64,000 bases of DNA from Basidiobolus meristosporus CBS 931.73 (GCA_002104905.1 MCFE01000145.1:62001-126000); one strand, 5' to 3'; positions 9,240 to 20,538 are shown, numbered from the stretch's first letter. Translations and numbers: made by a program. The notes: generated from the sequence alone by a model not told the origin.

Positions 9240-10555
9240 AGGGAATCTGCAACTGATGTGTTCTAATGTATGTCAATGCAATTCAAGATGCATATTGCAA
9301 AATGTTTGAAAGTCCAATTATCACACTGGTTTTATGTACATTTTACTTAATGCCAGATATATTGAAATATGCCACTATATAGGCTACTAAATCTATCACT
9401 TTAATCCCTATTGCAAGTCTCAACTCATTGTTATCAGCAGCCATACATAATCTGTCCTCCAGCTTAAAGGCATGGTATGGTCCAAAAAGTCAATGTTGAT
9501 CTATTGGTGTTGTTGCCTAATAATTCTGGTGTTTCACAAGTGTTACATTGAGCCTTCATTCAGATTTTTGGGTACTACTCATTAAACTGGTACACCTGGA
9601 TAACTCAGAGAGTCAACAAAGATGGAAGAATATGTGTAGAATGAGGTGGCATGAGCTCCACATTTGCATGCCAACAGATATATGTCAGATGATATAAATA
9701 AGTCAAGTATTAAAATCAGCAATGAGCTGCAAGTGAGGGAATTTAGAGAGTAAGCAGTATCCAAAGAATTTGATGTTCAATTTGCTCAGGGCAGGCTAGA
9801 TGTATCCATTAGTCACTCAATTTGGGAACCAAGGAGATTTGAATAAGGTTTGTCTCCAAAACTAATAAAATGCATGATAAATCAGTAGAGCCAACTTGCT
9901 TCCAAGAGCAATATATACAGGGCACCTGAGGGCAACAGTCCCTGAGTATGAGACCAAAGGTAAGTAATACCTTGAGGAATCAGAAGATCAGCTTTGACAA
10001 GAAGAATTGAAACTGCAGGCAACCAATATCCAGATTGCACCAGTACATCTTGCTGGATCCCTTACCAGACCCTGCAATGCCAGTGTGCAGGGACATGCCA
10101 GTTCAATTTACATTAACATCCTTGACCAGAATGCCAAGCAACAGGCCAACTCATATTGGGTCATTGGACATGGTCCAGTAAGCTATCAGAACTTGCCTAA
10201 CTTCTCAGTTTTTTCACTATTTTAATGGAGCAAGCCAAGCTGAATATGCTTAAAGCATCACATTGGACTCAACTAAGGGCCATACCAAATGTTGTGTTGT
10301 GCCAGCCTTGCCTTATACCTAAAGTACAGCAACTTACTTCTGGAGAACTGACCAACAAAGACCCATTGTCAGCACCTCCTTCATAGGAGCTTTTGGCAAG
10401 TCAAAGTGTGTGTCAGCATGTGGCACTTCAGGCTAATTTTATAGCATCCTCTGGAGCAATTCAGCATGGTCAAGCTATAGCACTGCGCACATCAACCAGA
10501 AAGAAAAATACTTACCATACATACACAAGTAGCCAAGATGATAGTCAATTATAAT
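9240..10555 (+). pseudogene. Harbinger ORF1 relic
   Basis: Plus-strand remains of ORF1, recognisable by similarity at 9550-9770 (the FGYYSLNWYTW and MPTDICQMI-like region), 9880-10000 (TGCTTCCAAGAGCAATATA, with CAA at the codon that is a stop in copies 1, 2 and 3) and 10440-10550 (the Gln/Ser-rich tail). There are many stops. Together with 8370-9080 it forms a single old Harbinger copy in reverse orientation. Confidence 0.65.
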
Positions 10556-10999
10556 ATTGCGTAGAATAGCACGTATCTATGGTAATTCAAGAAGTGATTT
10601 GGATATAAGAAACTTATCAAGAAATAGTGATAATAGTTGAATTATTGATTATTTAAAAGGAAGCTCAGTATTAATACCTCTGTAGGAGTAATACAAATGT
10701 AGCAGTAAGTAAGGAGAACTTTGCAACACTCTGGAGTGTACTGTAAAAGCTTTAGGGTTGGTACATAATGTTTGGTAAAATGCTAATTTGATCCTGACTA
10801 TGGAGGAATAACAATAGTCCATAGATCTGAAGACAGTGGCAAAGTTACAGTTGTAAACTACTCCAACATTGACCAAGGCTAGTCCAGCACTGTTAAATAA
10901 ACTCTTAGCTGCTGAAGGATACCAAATAGTTAAATATTTCAACACTCCCTGTACACTAAATGATTGCTTATTCCTAATTCCTCCCAGAGTTTCCAAGCT
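10556..10999. other. Unassigned segment, possibly the 3' LTR of copia-A
   Basis: No gene is seen. A stretch near 10585-10640 (AAGAAGTGATTTGGATATAA) recurs in inverse orientation near 24560-24645, showing that it is repetitive. It lies directly beyond the C-terminal end of the copia-A RNase H, where a 3' LTR is expected. I could not define clear TG...CA ends. Confidence 0.35.
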
Positions 11000-11592
11000 G
11001 TGACTTAGCTAGTAGTTTTGTCTGTATATCTGACACTATTTTCTCAGTTAGGCAGTAAGCTAACTCTGCTAAGTTATTTTCACCGCTTCCCTCACACAGC
11101 ACTGTTGTATATCTATGTGATTAGTACTGACAAGATTGGTAGAAATCCCAGCTAATGAAATACAACTTTGACTATCCTTGTAAATACAATCTAAATGTTG
11201 ATATATCTGAATCAAAACCTAAGTCTATGAATAATATTTGTAGCTGCATAGCTTCCTTAGTTGCTTGACAAGCAGTCATATTTTCAGCAACAGCTGTAGA
11301 TAGGGTCAAAAGTGGTTGTTTCTTCCAATTCCAAGTAATAGCTGCACCAGGATAAAGGATTACATATTCAGTGGTAGAGTATCTGTCAATTCAATCCCTA
11401 CCCTGATCTGAATAACTATATCCATTAAATATATGCCTTTTAGTTGCTCCAGAGTGTTTCTAAATCATATTAATGGTACCTTGCAGATATCTCAGAATCT
11501 GCCCAACTGCTGTGATTTCTTAAGATCAAAAACTCTGAATGAAACCACCAACTATCCCAGCTGCCACTGCAGTATCTGGACATGTAGAAAGC
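11000..11592 (-). pseudogene. copia-A RNase H, C-terminal end of pol
   Basis: The minus-strand translation gives the usual Ty1/copia RNase H order: GYSYSDQG, then an AITWNWKKQPLLTLSTA block and an ADILTK-like end reading DIQTKLL. The family motif STAEAEYMA is degraded to STAVAENMT. Several stops are present. The frame stops at the gypsy-1 insertion (11593-14023) and resumes on the other side at 14024, where RT sequence follows. This is a decayed retrotransposon polyprotein. Confidence 0.8.
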
Positions 11593-11959
11593 TGTTATAA
11601 TCTGCCGCTTGAATGTTTAAGTTAGATCAGTTTTTAGTCAAATCAATTACTATATGCTTAGGTTATCAGTATATCAGTATTATCTATGAAATCAGTAGCA
11701 TTATTCAGCAATGAATCAGCAGATCCTTATCAGACAGAAATAGATATATTAAGCAAGATCTTATTGGGTGACGATGATTCAATCAAATGAGTCATCAGCC
11801 ACAACATACATTAAGAGATACAATTAGTCAGCAATTGATCTGGCAAAATGTATATAAGCAGCTGCTGGAACCTCAATAAAAATCAGTTCAAGTTTTAGTG
11901 AACACAATACTAGCTAAACTCCCTATTCCTCTACAACTCATATACCAAGACTTGCAACA
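11593..11959 (+). repeat. 5' LTR of gypsy-1 derivative
   Basis: It starts TGTTATAATC and ends TTGCAACA. A TATA-like GTATATAAGCAGC stretch lies near 11850 and a CAATAAAA signal near 11875, the usual U3/R order. It differs from the 3' LTR at roughly 8 percent of positions by eye, mostly C/T and G/A. Confidence 0.9.
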
Positions 11960-11975
11960 TTGGTAGCAGCAATAA
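11960..11975 (+). promoter_or_regulatory. Primer binding site candidate of gypsy-1
   Basis: Immediately after the LTR comes TTGGTAGCAGCAATAAC. TGGTAGC matches the complement of an initiator tRNA-Met 3' end (CUACCA) as in yeast; the bases beyond are not an exact match. The same site, reverse-complemented, follows the LTRs at 18950 and (as TTGGAAGCAGC) at 24188. Confidence 0.55.
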
Positions 11976-11997
11976 CCAGAAACCTCCCTCCTGAAGA

Positions 11998-13689
11998 ATG
12001 AAGAAACCACCCTCAACATGTTGGACATTGCTCAAGAATGAACTTGCTAAGCTGCCAAGCCTAAGAATACCAGACTTCAGAAAAGAGTTCACTCTGTGCA
12101 CAGATGCTTCAGATTATGCAATTGGTGGAGTGCAGAGCCAAGAACATGAGGGAAAGGACTACCCTGTTGCCTTTGAATCCAAGAAAGTTAACTCAGCAGA
12201 ACAAAACTATCCAGTGCATGAGAAGGAGATGCTTGCTATAATACACTGTTTGAAGACATGGAGATGCTATATTGAAGGAGTCAAATGCACTGTGAAGACT
12301 GATCATGCCTCCCTCAAGTATATATTTACTCCAAAGGTACTCTCTAGAAGAATGACAAGATGGTGTGAATATATTCAGCAATTTGACCTGGAGATTGTCT
12401 ACTGTGCTGGAAAAAACAACACGGTTGCTGATGCCTTATCAAGATTAGATCAAGTTGCACAACTCCACTTGGTGCATGAGTCAGATTGGCCTAGCCTATT
12501 ACCAAAGTACATGGAGAACCAAGCCATTCCTAATGAGGTGGATGAAGATATCAAGAAGATTATCCGTGATGGAGCCAGCAAATTTGTTGTACAGGATGAA
12601 ACACTCTACCAAATTGTTGATGGAAGCCCTATTGCCTATTGTCCTTATGTTGCTAGCCTGGATTTAATACATAAGCTACACAATGGATATGGACATCTTG
12701 GGATTGAAGGAACCTATAGCCTTGTGAAAGCCAGAGCATGGTGGCCCAGAATGAAACAAGATATTGAGAAGCTAGTGAAAACACACCCAAACTGCCAAAT
12801 CAATCAAGGCCAGCCACAAAGAATTGCCAAGCTCTTCTCTTTGGAGCCTGTAAGACCATTTGAGAGATGGGTAATTGACTTTATTGGCAGACTGCCAACT
12901 ACCAGGAAATGCAACCGTTGGATCCTAGTAGCAATTGACCATGCCACTAAATGGCCAGTTGCTAAAGCTGTACTAATAGCTAGTGAGCAAGAAGTTGCAA
13001 GTTTCATTTACCATGAGATCCTGATGAAGTTTGGATGCCTTGTGGAGGTCTTATCTGATAGAGGAGCAAACTTTATGGCAAAGACATTAGAGGCTTACCT
13101 GGAAATGCAGCAGATCAGACACCTGAAAGCCTTGGCATATCACCCCAGAACTAATGGAGTCACTGAGAGGTTTAATGGATTATTTGGAAAAATGCTGACC
13201 AAGTATGCAAATGGAGTTATCAGTAGATGGGATGAGTATATAGACCAAGCACTCTTTGCATGCAGAGTCAGAGTACACAACACCACCCAGCAATCACCAT
13301 TTTACTTAGTTTATGGATGTGAACCAAGGATTCCAGGAGATCTCACACAACCCAGGCTTACAGATGCCTTTGAAGATGAACTTAGTCAGCCAAGTAGACA
13401 CCAGCAATTGGAACAAAGATGTCAAGAGGCACAGACCAAAGTATCTCAAAGCGCAGAAAAGATGAAGCAGAGATTTGATAAGACTATAGCACCAGAAGCA
13501 TTGACAGTTGGGAACTTTGTATTGCTAAGTAATAACACTTGGAAGAAGTTTGAGCCACAATGGACAGGACCATTCAAGATCATCAGAGAATGTCCACTTG
13601 CAACTTACCAACTGGTGGACAAACAAGTTAATATCCAGGAACACTTAGTGCATAGGTGTTATGATCTGCCACTTGAATGTTTAAGTTAG
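11998..13689 (+). CDS. gypsy-1 RNase H-integrase polyprotein fragment, open frame
   Basis: A 563-codon open frame. Residues about 10-165 are a gypsy RNase H domain (LCTDASDYAIGG, EKEMLAI, KTDHASL, ending NTVADALSRLD). Then comes the integrase: an HHCC-like zinc segment (HNGYGHLG ... THPNCQ, where the usual first Cys is His), the catalytic core with Asp294 (WVIDFIG), Asp354 (LSDRGANF) and Glu390 (GVTERFNG) in exact DD35E spacing, and a C-terminal GPF motif (WTGPFKII). The frame ends inside the 3' LTR. ATG 11998 lies in former leader sequence next to the internal deletion, so the first residues are not native. Integrase would join element DNA to the chromosome. All its core residues are present, unlike any other retroelement here. 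Confidence 0.85.
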   Translation: MKKPPSTCWTLLKNELAKLPSLRIPDFRKEFTLCTDASDYAIGGVQSQEHEGKDYPVAFESKKVNSAEQNYPVHEKEMLAIIHCLKTWRCYIEGVKCTVKTDHASLKYIFTPKVLSRRMTRWCEYIQQFDLEIVYCAGKNNTVADALSRLDQVAQLHLVHESDWPSLLPKYMENQAIPNEVDEDIKKIIRDGASKFVVQDETLYQIVDGSPIAYCPYVASLDLIHKLHNGYGHLGIEGTYSLVKARAWWPRMKQDIEKLVKTHPNCQINQGQPQRIAKLFSLEPVRPFERWVIDFIGRLPTTRKCNRWILVAIDHATKWPVAKAVLIASEQEVASFIYHEILMKFGCLVEVLSDRGANFMAKTLEAYLEMQQIRHLKALAYHPRTNGVTERFNGLFGKMLTKYANGVISRWDEYIDQALFACRVRVHNTTQQSPFYLVYGCEPRIPGDLTQPRLTDAFEDELSQPSRHQQLEQRCQEAQTKVSQSAEKMKQRFDKTIAPEALTVGNFVLLSNNTWKKFEPQWTGPFKIIRECPLATYQLVDKQVNIQEHLVHRCYDLPLECLS

Positions 13690-14023
13690 ATCAGTTTTTG
13701 GTCAAATCAATTAGTATATGTTTAGGTTATCAGTACATCAGTATTATCTATGAAATCAGTAGCATTAGTCAGCAATGAATCAGCAGATTCTTATCAGACA
13801 GAAATAGATATATTAAGTAAGATTTTATTGGGTGATGATGGTGCAATCAAATGAGTCATTAACCACAGCCTACAATAGGAAATACAATTAGTCAGCAATG
13901 GATCTGGCAAAATGTATATAAGGAGCTGCTGGAACCTCAATAAAAATCAGTTCAAGTTTTAGTGAATACAATACTTGCTAAACTCCCTATTCCTCTACAA
14001 CTCTGATACTAAGACTTGTAACA
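13657..14023 (+). repeat. 3' LTR of gypsy-1 derivative
   Basis: It starts TGTTATGATC and ends TTGTAACA, 367 bp. The integrase frame ends 33 bp inside it (stop 13687-13689), so pol overlaps the LTR. Confidence 0.9.
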
Positions 14024-16430
14024 AAGCATCAAGCATGTCAGGTTACTACCACTGACTAATAGGCAACCATTTAGGCTATATTTGAGTCTTTTTTACCTCA
14101 CACTGGCAGGATTTTCTCAGTTTCAGGCTATTTTCATGTTGCAGCTTCAGGCTTGCACTTTCTGATTTGAAGCATCTGAAAATGTACCTGATCTACAAAT
14201 ACTGATTCAGCATAATTTTTGGCATACATACGTCAAATTTGACTGGAATTCCAAGAAAACACCTCAGTTTTCCAAGTTTTTTCATTTCAATCTTGCTGAA
14301 GGGATCTGGGTTTGTCTTTTAAAGGGTATCATGGTCACTTGTATCTGTTATTAGGTTGTCTGCAATAGTAAATAGGATAGTCTCACCCTTCATCAGCTAC
14401 TCTCATCTAATTTGTGCTCTGCAGTGCCATAACTGTACCCTATCTCCTCTAGATATGTATCAATTTTGTAATACCATGCTTTAGGTGCCTGCTTAAGCCA
14501 ATACAATAGTTTCCTAACTCTGCACCACTTGTGGGGGCCTTTTGATTTGATAAAACCTTCCAATTGCTCCATATCCTTAGTTTCTATCAGTTACCCATTG
14601 AGAAAGACTGTTTTCACATCCATTTGAGTAGAACTAGACTGTTTACAGCTGCCAGGACTAGAATTGTACTCATGTAGTTAAGATTTGCTACTGCAGCAAA
14701 TGTTTTCTGAAAGTCTAGTCTTGGTATCCGGGAATATCCTTTAGCCACCAATCTAGCCTTGTATTTATGAATAATACTGTTTGAGGTTATCTTGATCCTG
14801 TAGACCCAACTATATTCTATTGGCTTGTCCCATTTGGTAAGGCTACCAATTCCCCCATTTTTGCCCTGTTCAGTGATGAGTACTCCTTCTGCATGGCTTG
14901 TTGCCATATAGCAGCATCTGGACATTGTATTGCTCCACATTCTGAGGTTTGGCACATAAGGCAAGATAAGCTTTGTTAGGATCATTGGATGTCTGCAGCC
15001 AGGATTCAGGAGCATTTCTTATTCTAGTGGCTCTCTGAACTGTGATAATCTGTGCTGATCTGGAACTGGTAGAGTTTTCTACCGTATTTGGCTGTATTAG
15101 TTATGTATCTTCTTCATTGGTGTATATTGCATGATCAGGCAGCTGGCCAATGATTTCAGTGGCTTTTGGTTTTGAATTCTTCTCAAGTGCAAAGTCCTTG
15201 CTCTTGATCAGCTTCTGAATCCTGCATCAATCACTCTGTACCCTTTAGTATCTTCACAATAATCAAGAAAAATCCCTTTCCTAATATTTGGCTCCAACTC
15301 TAAGCATTTTTGTCTGGGATGTGAAAAAAATATTGCTGCCAAATATCCACAGGTGATGGAGGTCTGGATTTGCCTGTATATGCTTCAAAGAGTGTAAAAC
15401 ATGTAGTGCTGTTATTGTGTAACTATTCTGGATGTAAACTGTGGCAGCAACATATCTAGCCCATAACCTGTAGTTCATTCCCGTATCATGAAGCATAGAT
15501 TGTCCCATCTCTACTATTAGTATTTGCATGTTCTGCTACTCTATTGTGCTGTAGAGTATGTGGGACAAGTATGCCAGTAGATGAGCAGTATTATGCAAAC
15601 TTGCTTGAGCAGCATTCCTCTCCATTGTCAGTTTGAAGTACCTTCAATTTATACCCAGTTTGTGCTTCTGCAATGTTCTTGAATTGCTTAAATATCTCTA
15701 ATGCCTCCTTCTTTGTCTTGACTAAGTACACTCATGAGTATCTTGTCTTATCATTAATGAATGCTATAAGGTGTCTCTTGGCTCCAAAGGACAGTGTTCT
15801 CAAGGGCCCACATATCTCTGAGTGCACAATAGCAAGTACATTGATGACATTGACACCTCCTGAGCACCTGAAACATTGCCTAGCTTGTTTACCATATGAA
15901 CATCCCTTACAGACTTGCAATTTGACTGGAACTGAGTACTTTAGGCCCAAACAAGTTGATTTTCCACTCATTGGCTCATTTTCTGTTGCCCAATGTGTCC
16001 TAGTCTCCTGTGTCACATCTCCCAGCTAGTTTATCAGCTTCAGCCAAGAGTACATACTCAACTACAATAATCTTGCATTGTAACTTATGTATACTACCAT
16101 CTCTGATTTGTCCATTTGCACTCAGTTATGGGCAGCTCAGCTTAGTAAAAACTTATTTCAGTCCCCAAGTTGCTTTACTGACTGAGATTTGGTCTTAAGC
16201 TATTCCAGGCAAATAGAGTATGATGGTCAGTTTTGCTGTTGTTGCCATTGAGATATCACTTATATTAGCTGTATAAACCCACTGGTGGTAGCTTCCAGTG
16301 TAGAGTTGACTCCCAAATACATCTTTCTCATGGGGATATTCTTTTAGCTGCTGAACCACTCCTTCATAATGCAAATATACCGTGATGCTCCAGATTCAAT
16401 ATACATTTTATTACTTTGGTTGCTTGTGCT
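14024..16430 (-). pseudogene. copia-A pol: protease, integrase and reverse transcriptase remains
   Basis: This is a minus-strand Ty1/copia polyprotein in canonical order, reading from high to low coordinates. The protease motif near 16400 is ESGASRY, where the family has DSGA. The pre-integrase zinc segment CKGCSYGKQ lies near 15900. The integrase core has HSEICGP near 15815 (Asp to Glu), LQTDNGEEC near 15625 and VAEHAN near 15540. The RT part has KPIEYSWVYRIK and YKARLVAKGYS near 14750-14850. The RT active-site block near 14370 reads TIADNLIT instead of YVDD. Many stops are present. Gag and 5' LTR are missing: the sequence changes to a Harbinger relic at about 16432. It continues across the gypsy-1 insertion to 11592. 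Confidence 0.82.
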
Positions 16431-16431
16431 C

Positions 16432-16982
16432 TCTAGTACACTTACAAGTTAGGCAAGGAATACTGCAAGGAGGGCTGGCTGAATCTGGATACAATTACCT
16501 GCTGTCTGTAATATACCTCCAGAAGCTCACCTTCTGATTGCCCAAAGTATTAACATATACTCTGCTGGATACTTTGAAACTGCTGCCTTAACAAATCCTG
16601 GGTACATTGCTCTTGCAAGCCACTTAGCTCTACTAATATATGATGCTAAATATTAGTAATTTGAGGCAAAGGTTCATGCCAAATTTCCTTGCTTCCCAAA
16701 TTTAATGCACCAATAGATGCATCTGATGTTTACTGGCAAATTGTGTGCAGTGTGGAGTAATCTTACAAAATATGGTAAAATCTGATAAGATGAGGCTGGC
16801 ATGGATAATAGTGCCAGCATATAGTATTAACATCACATGCTCAATGTGATACTACTATTATGATAGGTATAATCCGGAATTTGTATTTGCTACTTTAGTG
16901 TATGTGTCAACCAATAAATATCACTCTAAGAACTATACTGATATGCACCATTCAGGGTACCATCACTCTAATTGGGTGGTAT
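16432..16982. mobile_element. Harbinger relic, rearranged (left part)
   Basis: 16440-16740 matches minus-strand ORF1 (equivalent to about 5200-5540 of copy 2), and CAA is kept at the recurrent stop codon (16613-16618 region). At about 16745 it jumps to the left subterminal block (equivalent to about 4065-4270). It is interrupted at 16982 by repeat X and resumes at 19591. Confidence 0.7.
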
Positions 16983-17895
16983 TGCTGTTTTGTAGCACAA
17001 TCAGATTTGGCTTGTTTTGCAATGAAAAGGCTAATCATTAGTACACAAAAACTTCCAGTGTGCTAATACTGAAATAGTTTATTGGGAGTTTGAGATACCA
17101 ACAAAAGATACAACTTTCACTAATATCCTCAATCTTTGGCTCAAAATATACTATTGGTAGTGTTTCCCACTTCTACAGCAAAGTTCTAACTTTTTGTCAG
17201 CAATTAGGCTGATTAACTACCAATATAACTTTAGTTTATCCAGAAGTTGTTTTCCTTTTAGAGATGACATTTCCCAAATTGGAAACTCTGACCTCACCTT
17301 TGCCCTAAAGGGGTGTGGTGTAGATCTCTCCCAAGGGGTCTTCAGACCTGAAGGGTGTTTGAAGGGGTGGCCTGAGAATCAAGGGGTTCTTAAAATGGTT
17401 GCTGAACTGGACTTACACTCAAGGATTGCTCAGAGGGGCTTCTTAAGGGGGTCCCTAGGGGGTGTTTTTATAGTAATCTTAGAGGGGATTTTTCTGGTAT
17501 ATAACAGTAGTTGCTTTGTAGAACTTAGATTGGATTCTTATGAGGTTTGCAGTCTCTTTACTGTAATAGCACCAATAAAAGTCAGAGTACACAATAGTAC
17601 AAGTGATGCACAGGGAGTTTCATAACCTTTAAACCTGTAATTGTAGTGTAGAAATGGTGGAAAGAGAAGTTCTCTTTTATTTTTCAGCTGGGGAAGTATT
17701 AAATATGAAAGTTCTAAAGGATCAGAGTTTTTTGGCAATTCTGCTAGCTATACCCTAGATACAGAACTGAATATAGCAGCATCACAGATCCCACTTAGGA
17801 GCAGCACCAGTGCAGAATTCATGAGACTTCATTGGCTGATTCAAAAGTTACATGCAATTGATATCACTATAATAATCCTGGTAATAGAGGTCTAG

Positions 17896-18257
17896 TGTTA
17901 CAAGTCTTGATACAAGATTCATAGAGGAACAGGGAGTTTGGCTAGTATTGTATTCACCAAAACTTGAACTGATTTTTATCAAGGTTTCAGCAGCGTATTA
18001 TGTAAATTTTGCCAGATCAATTGCTGACTATTTGTATTTCCTAATGTTGGGTGTGGCTGGTAACTCATTTGATTGTGTCATCATCACCCAATTAAATTCT
18101 GCTTAACATATCTATTCCTGTCTGATAGGAATCTGCTGGTTCATCTGCTGACTAATACTACTGATTTGATAGATAACGCTGATATACTGATAGCCTTAGC
18201 ATAAGCTCATTAGTTTGATCAAAAACTGATCTAACAATCAAGTGTTAGATTATGACA
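17896..18257 (-). repeat. 3' LTR of nested gypsy-1 derivative
   Basis: Its ends on the plus strand are TGTTACAAG and GATTATGACA, the latter a decayed form of GATCATAACA. It is about 362 bp and more diverged than its partner LTR. Confidence 0.8.
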
Positions 18258-18890
18258 TTCTCCCCTACTAAAGTTGAGCAGGTTTTCCTGAATCTCTATT
18301 CTTGGGATACCAATATCTTGATGGTTAAAGTATTATCAGCAAGTCTTGCAAGCTTGAATATGTGTCTATGAGCTAAATCTTTTGGATATTCCCCTCTTTG
18401 CCCATTGATTGGTAAGTTGCAAATGCACATTCTATGATGATCTTGAGAGGTCCCACCTAGTTTGGTTCAAACTTCTTCTAAGTGTTATGTCTCAGCATTA
18501 CAGAATTCCAAGCTGTTAATGCTTCTGGTGATATAGTATTATCAAATCTCTGCTTCATCTTTTATGTACTTTAAAGCACTCAGTGTTGTTCCTCTTGACA
18601 TCTTTGTGACAGCTGCTGGTGTCTACTTGGTGGACTAATATCATCTTCTATGGCTTTGGTAATCATTGATTGTGCAAGATATGCTAGAATCCTAGGCTCA
18701 TATCCATACACTAAGTAAAATAGCAACTGTTGGGTGGTGTTGTGTGCTCTAACTCAGCATGCGCAAATTGCTTAGTCATCCTATCTATTGACAGCTTCAT
18801 TGGCATATTTGGTCAGCATTTCACCAATTAATCCATTAAACAGCTCAGTGACTCCATTAGTCATAGGATGATATGCGAAATTTCTGACAT
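18258..18890 (-). pseudogene. gypsy-1 integrase C-terminal remnant
   Basis: The minus-strand translation includes FAYHPMTNGVTE followed by LFNG, so the catalytic Glu context survives but the invariant Arg is Leu. An HNTTQQ-like segment and a KFEPN.VGPLKII block follow, the GPF-type C-terminus. Stops interrupt it. It matches codons about 378-550 of the frame at 11998-13689, with a different extension at the very end. Confidence 0.75.
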
Positions 18891-18949
18891 CATGAGGGAA
18901 GCTTTGGCTTTTCTTCAGGGGGGAGGTCTCTAGTTATTGCTGCTACCAA

Positions 18950-19316
18950 TGTTACAAGCCTTGATACAAGAACTGTAGAGGAATAGGGAACTTAGCTAGT
19001 ATTCTACTCACTAAAGCTTGACCTGATTTTTATTCAGATTCCTGCAGCTCCTTATGTACATTTTGCCAGATCAGTTGCTGAATAATTCTACTTCCTAATA
19101 GGTTATGGCTCATGACTCCTGTGATTGCCTCATCATCACCTGATTACATCCTACTTAATATATCTATTTCTGTTGGATAAGGATCTGCTGATTCAACTGC
19201 TGACCAATTCTGTTAATTTGACAGATAACACTGATAAACTAATAGGTGAGGCATAAATATAATTGATTTGACTAAAAGCTGATATAACTTACACATTCAA
19301 GCAGTAGATCATAACA
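18950..19316 (-). repeat. 5' LTR of nested gypsy-1 derivative
   Basis: 367 bp, TGTTACAAGCC ... GATCATAACA on the plus strand. The adjacent GCTGCTACCAA (18939-18949) is the reverse complement of the primer binding site candidate. Confidence 0.85.
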
Positions 19317-19590
19317 CTAGTATAAATGGCTACTATACTCCTTTATTTATAATTTCTCAAGCATTGCCTCAGAACAGTTGTAACTCAAGAAATTGGTTGA
19401 CTACTGAGTGTTCTGCCTGACATATTCTTCTTGGGCAGACTACTGTCAGTGTCCGGAACTTGTGTCCTTCAAAGATGAAAGCTCTTGATCACCTATTTAT
19501 ATGTGATGATGGCAAAAGACAAAATGAAGAAATGAGTGCAATGTTGGTTTTTGCAACATTGGAGTAATGGAATACTTTCCATTTCCACTA

Positions 19591-20344
19591 AATGTCAATA
19601 GTAAGTTGGTCTAAAAGTATTCTGAAGCTATGAGCCCGCAATTGGTTCATTCACCAGTACACAAGTTACTTGATTTTCCATTAAATATTCCATTTTTCAT
19701 CTGCAGCAACTAAGTCCTCAAACTTAGTGGCAACAAAGTTGTCATTGCTGAAATGCAATCAATTGTGTAGTTGCAAAACAAATCAAATGGTTATACTGCT
19801 ATTGCAGATAAGGTATAAGTATTCAGGGTGTTGATTAATAAGGCTAATGTTTCAAACATGAGACAACATTCACAGTGCTTATATCAAAAATATATTGATC
19901 ATTGGCATGCAATGGTTTGGTGTATATTATTATATTATTCAGGTGGATAAATCTGGTATTTCAATATATTTCATTAAGGTAAGTGGAAATAAATGCGTAT
20001 CATACTATAAACTACACTGATTCTTACCTTTATTGTAACCATTGCTCCAATTGGACAGTATATCAATGCCTGATTAGTCCAAAGGTATCCAGCTGCTCTT
20101 GGCCCCCAATTGGCTCATTGACCAATAAACCATTATGCACATTTGGGAAGTAAATTCCTGATCTTAGTGATTGAACAAGATGTCATAGCTGTTACCCAAG
20201 TGCTTTTATATGTGCAAATCAAATTAAATGGCTGTACTAGTGTTACAGATGATGTACATATATGCAGGGTGTTTATTATAGGTGTTCTGTTGCAAATGTG
20301 AGATAACCTTGATATTGCTTATATCAAAAATCAGTGAGCACTGA
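19591..20344. mobile_element. Harbinger relic, rearranged (right part)
   Basis: It continues the left subterminal block after repeat X (equivalent to about 4300-4610 of copy 2). A second, overlapping stretch of the same block begins near 19960 (AAATGCGTATCATACTATAA), so the block is present partly twice. It ends abruptly at 20344, where gypsy-1 pol sequence begins. Non-coding. Confidence 0.6.
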
Positions 20345-20538
20345 TTTGCTTAGGGCTTCCATTAACAATTTGGTAGAGTGTTTCATCCTGTACTACAAAC
20401 TTGCTGGCTTCATCCCGGATTATGTTCTTGATATCTTCATCCATCTCATTAGGAATGTCTTGGTCCTCAAAGTTGAGTTGTACAACTTATTCCAATCTTG
20501 ATAAGGCATCAGCAACTGTGTTATTTTTTTCAGGGCAG
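20345..20538 (-). pseudogene. gypsy-1 RNase H end and integrase spacer, fragment
   Basis: It corresponds to 12420-12620 of the derivative at 11593-14023, including the spacer before the zinc segment. It is joined at its far end to a Harbinger relic, so the integrase core is missing from this copy. Confidence 0.75.

Larger units (their letters stand above)
11593..14023 (+). mobile_element. gypsy-1 deletion derivative with two LTRs
   Basis: A Ty3/gypsy element with identical-length LTRs (367 bp each) flanked by AAGC on both sides (11589-11592 and 14024-14027). An internal deletion removed gag, protease and most of reverse transcriptase: the leader after the 5' LTR is joined at about 12010-12030 to the end of RT. 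RNase H and integrase remain in one open frame. It is inserted into copia-A. It is non-autonomous because RT is missing. Confidence 0.92.
17896..19316 (-). mobile_element. gypsy-1 derivative nested in repeat X
   Basis: A minus-strand element with two LTRs flanked by CTAG on both sides (17892-17895 and 19317-19320). Only the C-terminal integrase end and a short leader remain between the LTRs, so it is 1.42 kb long. The internal deletion joins the leader to the integrase near 18890. Confidence 0.9.
16983..19590 (-). repeat. Repeat X (LTR-like), reverse copy, split by gypsy-1
   Basis: The reverse complement of the 1.23-kb repeat at 34796-36025. It spans 16983-17895 and resumes at 19321 after a gypsy-1 derivative. 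It ends near TGCTGTTTTG (16983) and CCATTTCCACTA (about 19590). It includes the degenerate AGGGGT-rich minisatellite at 17305-17470. It sits in the Harbinger relic exactly where the uninterrupted block (4270-4300) continues, so it is an insertion. No protein is credible: the 143-codon frame at 17194-17625 runs through the minisatellite. Confidence 0.75.

Noticed and set aside
17194-17625. 143-codon open frame
   Set aside because: It lies in repeat X and crosses the AGGGGT minisatellite; the other copy of X has no matching frame.
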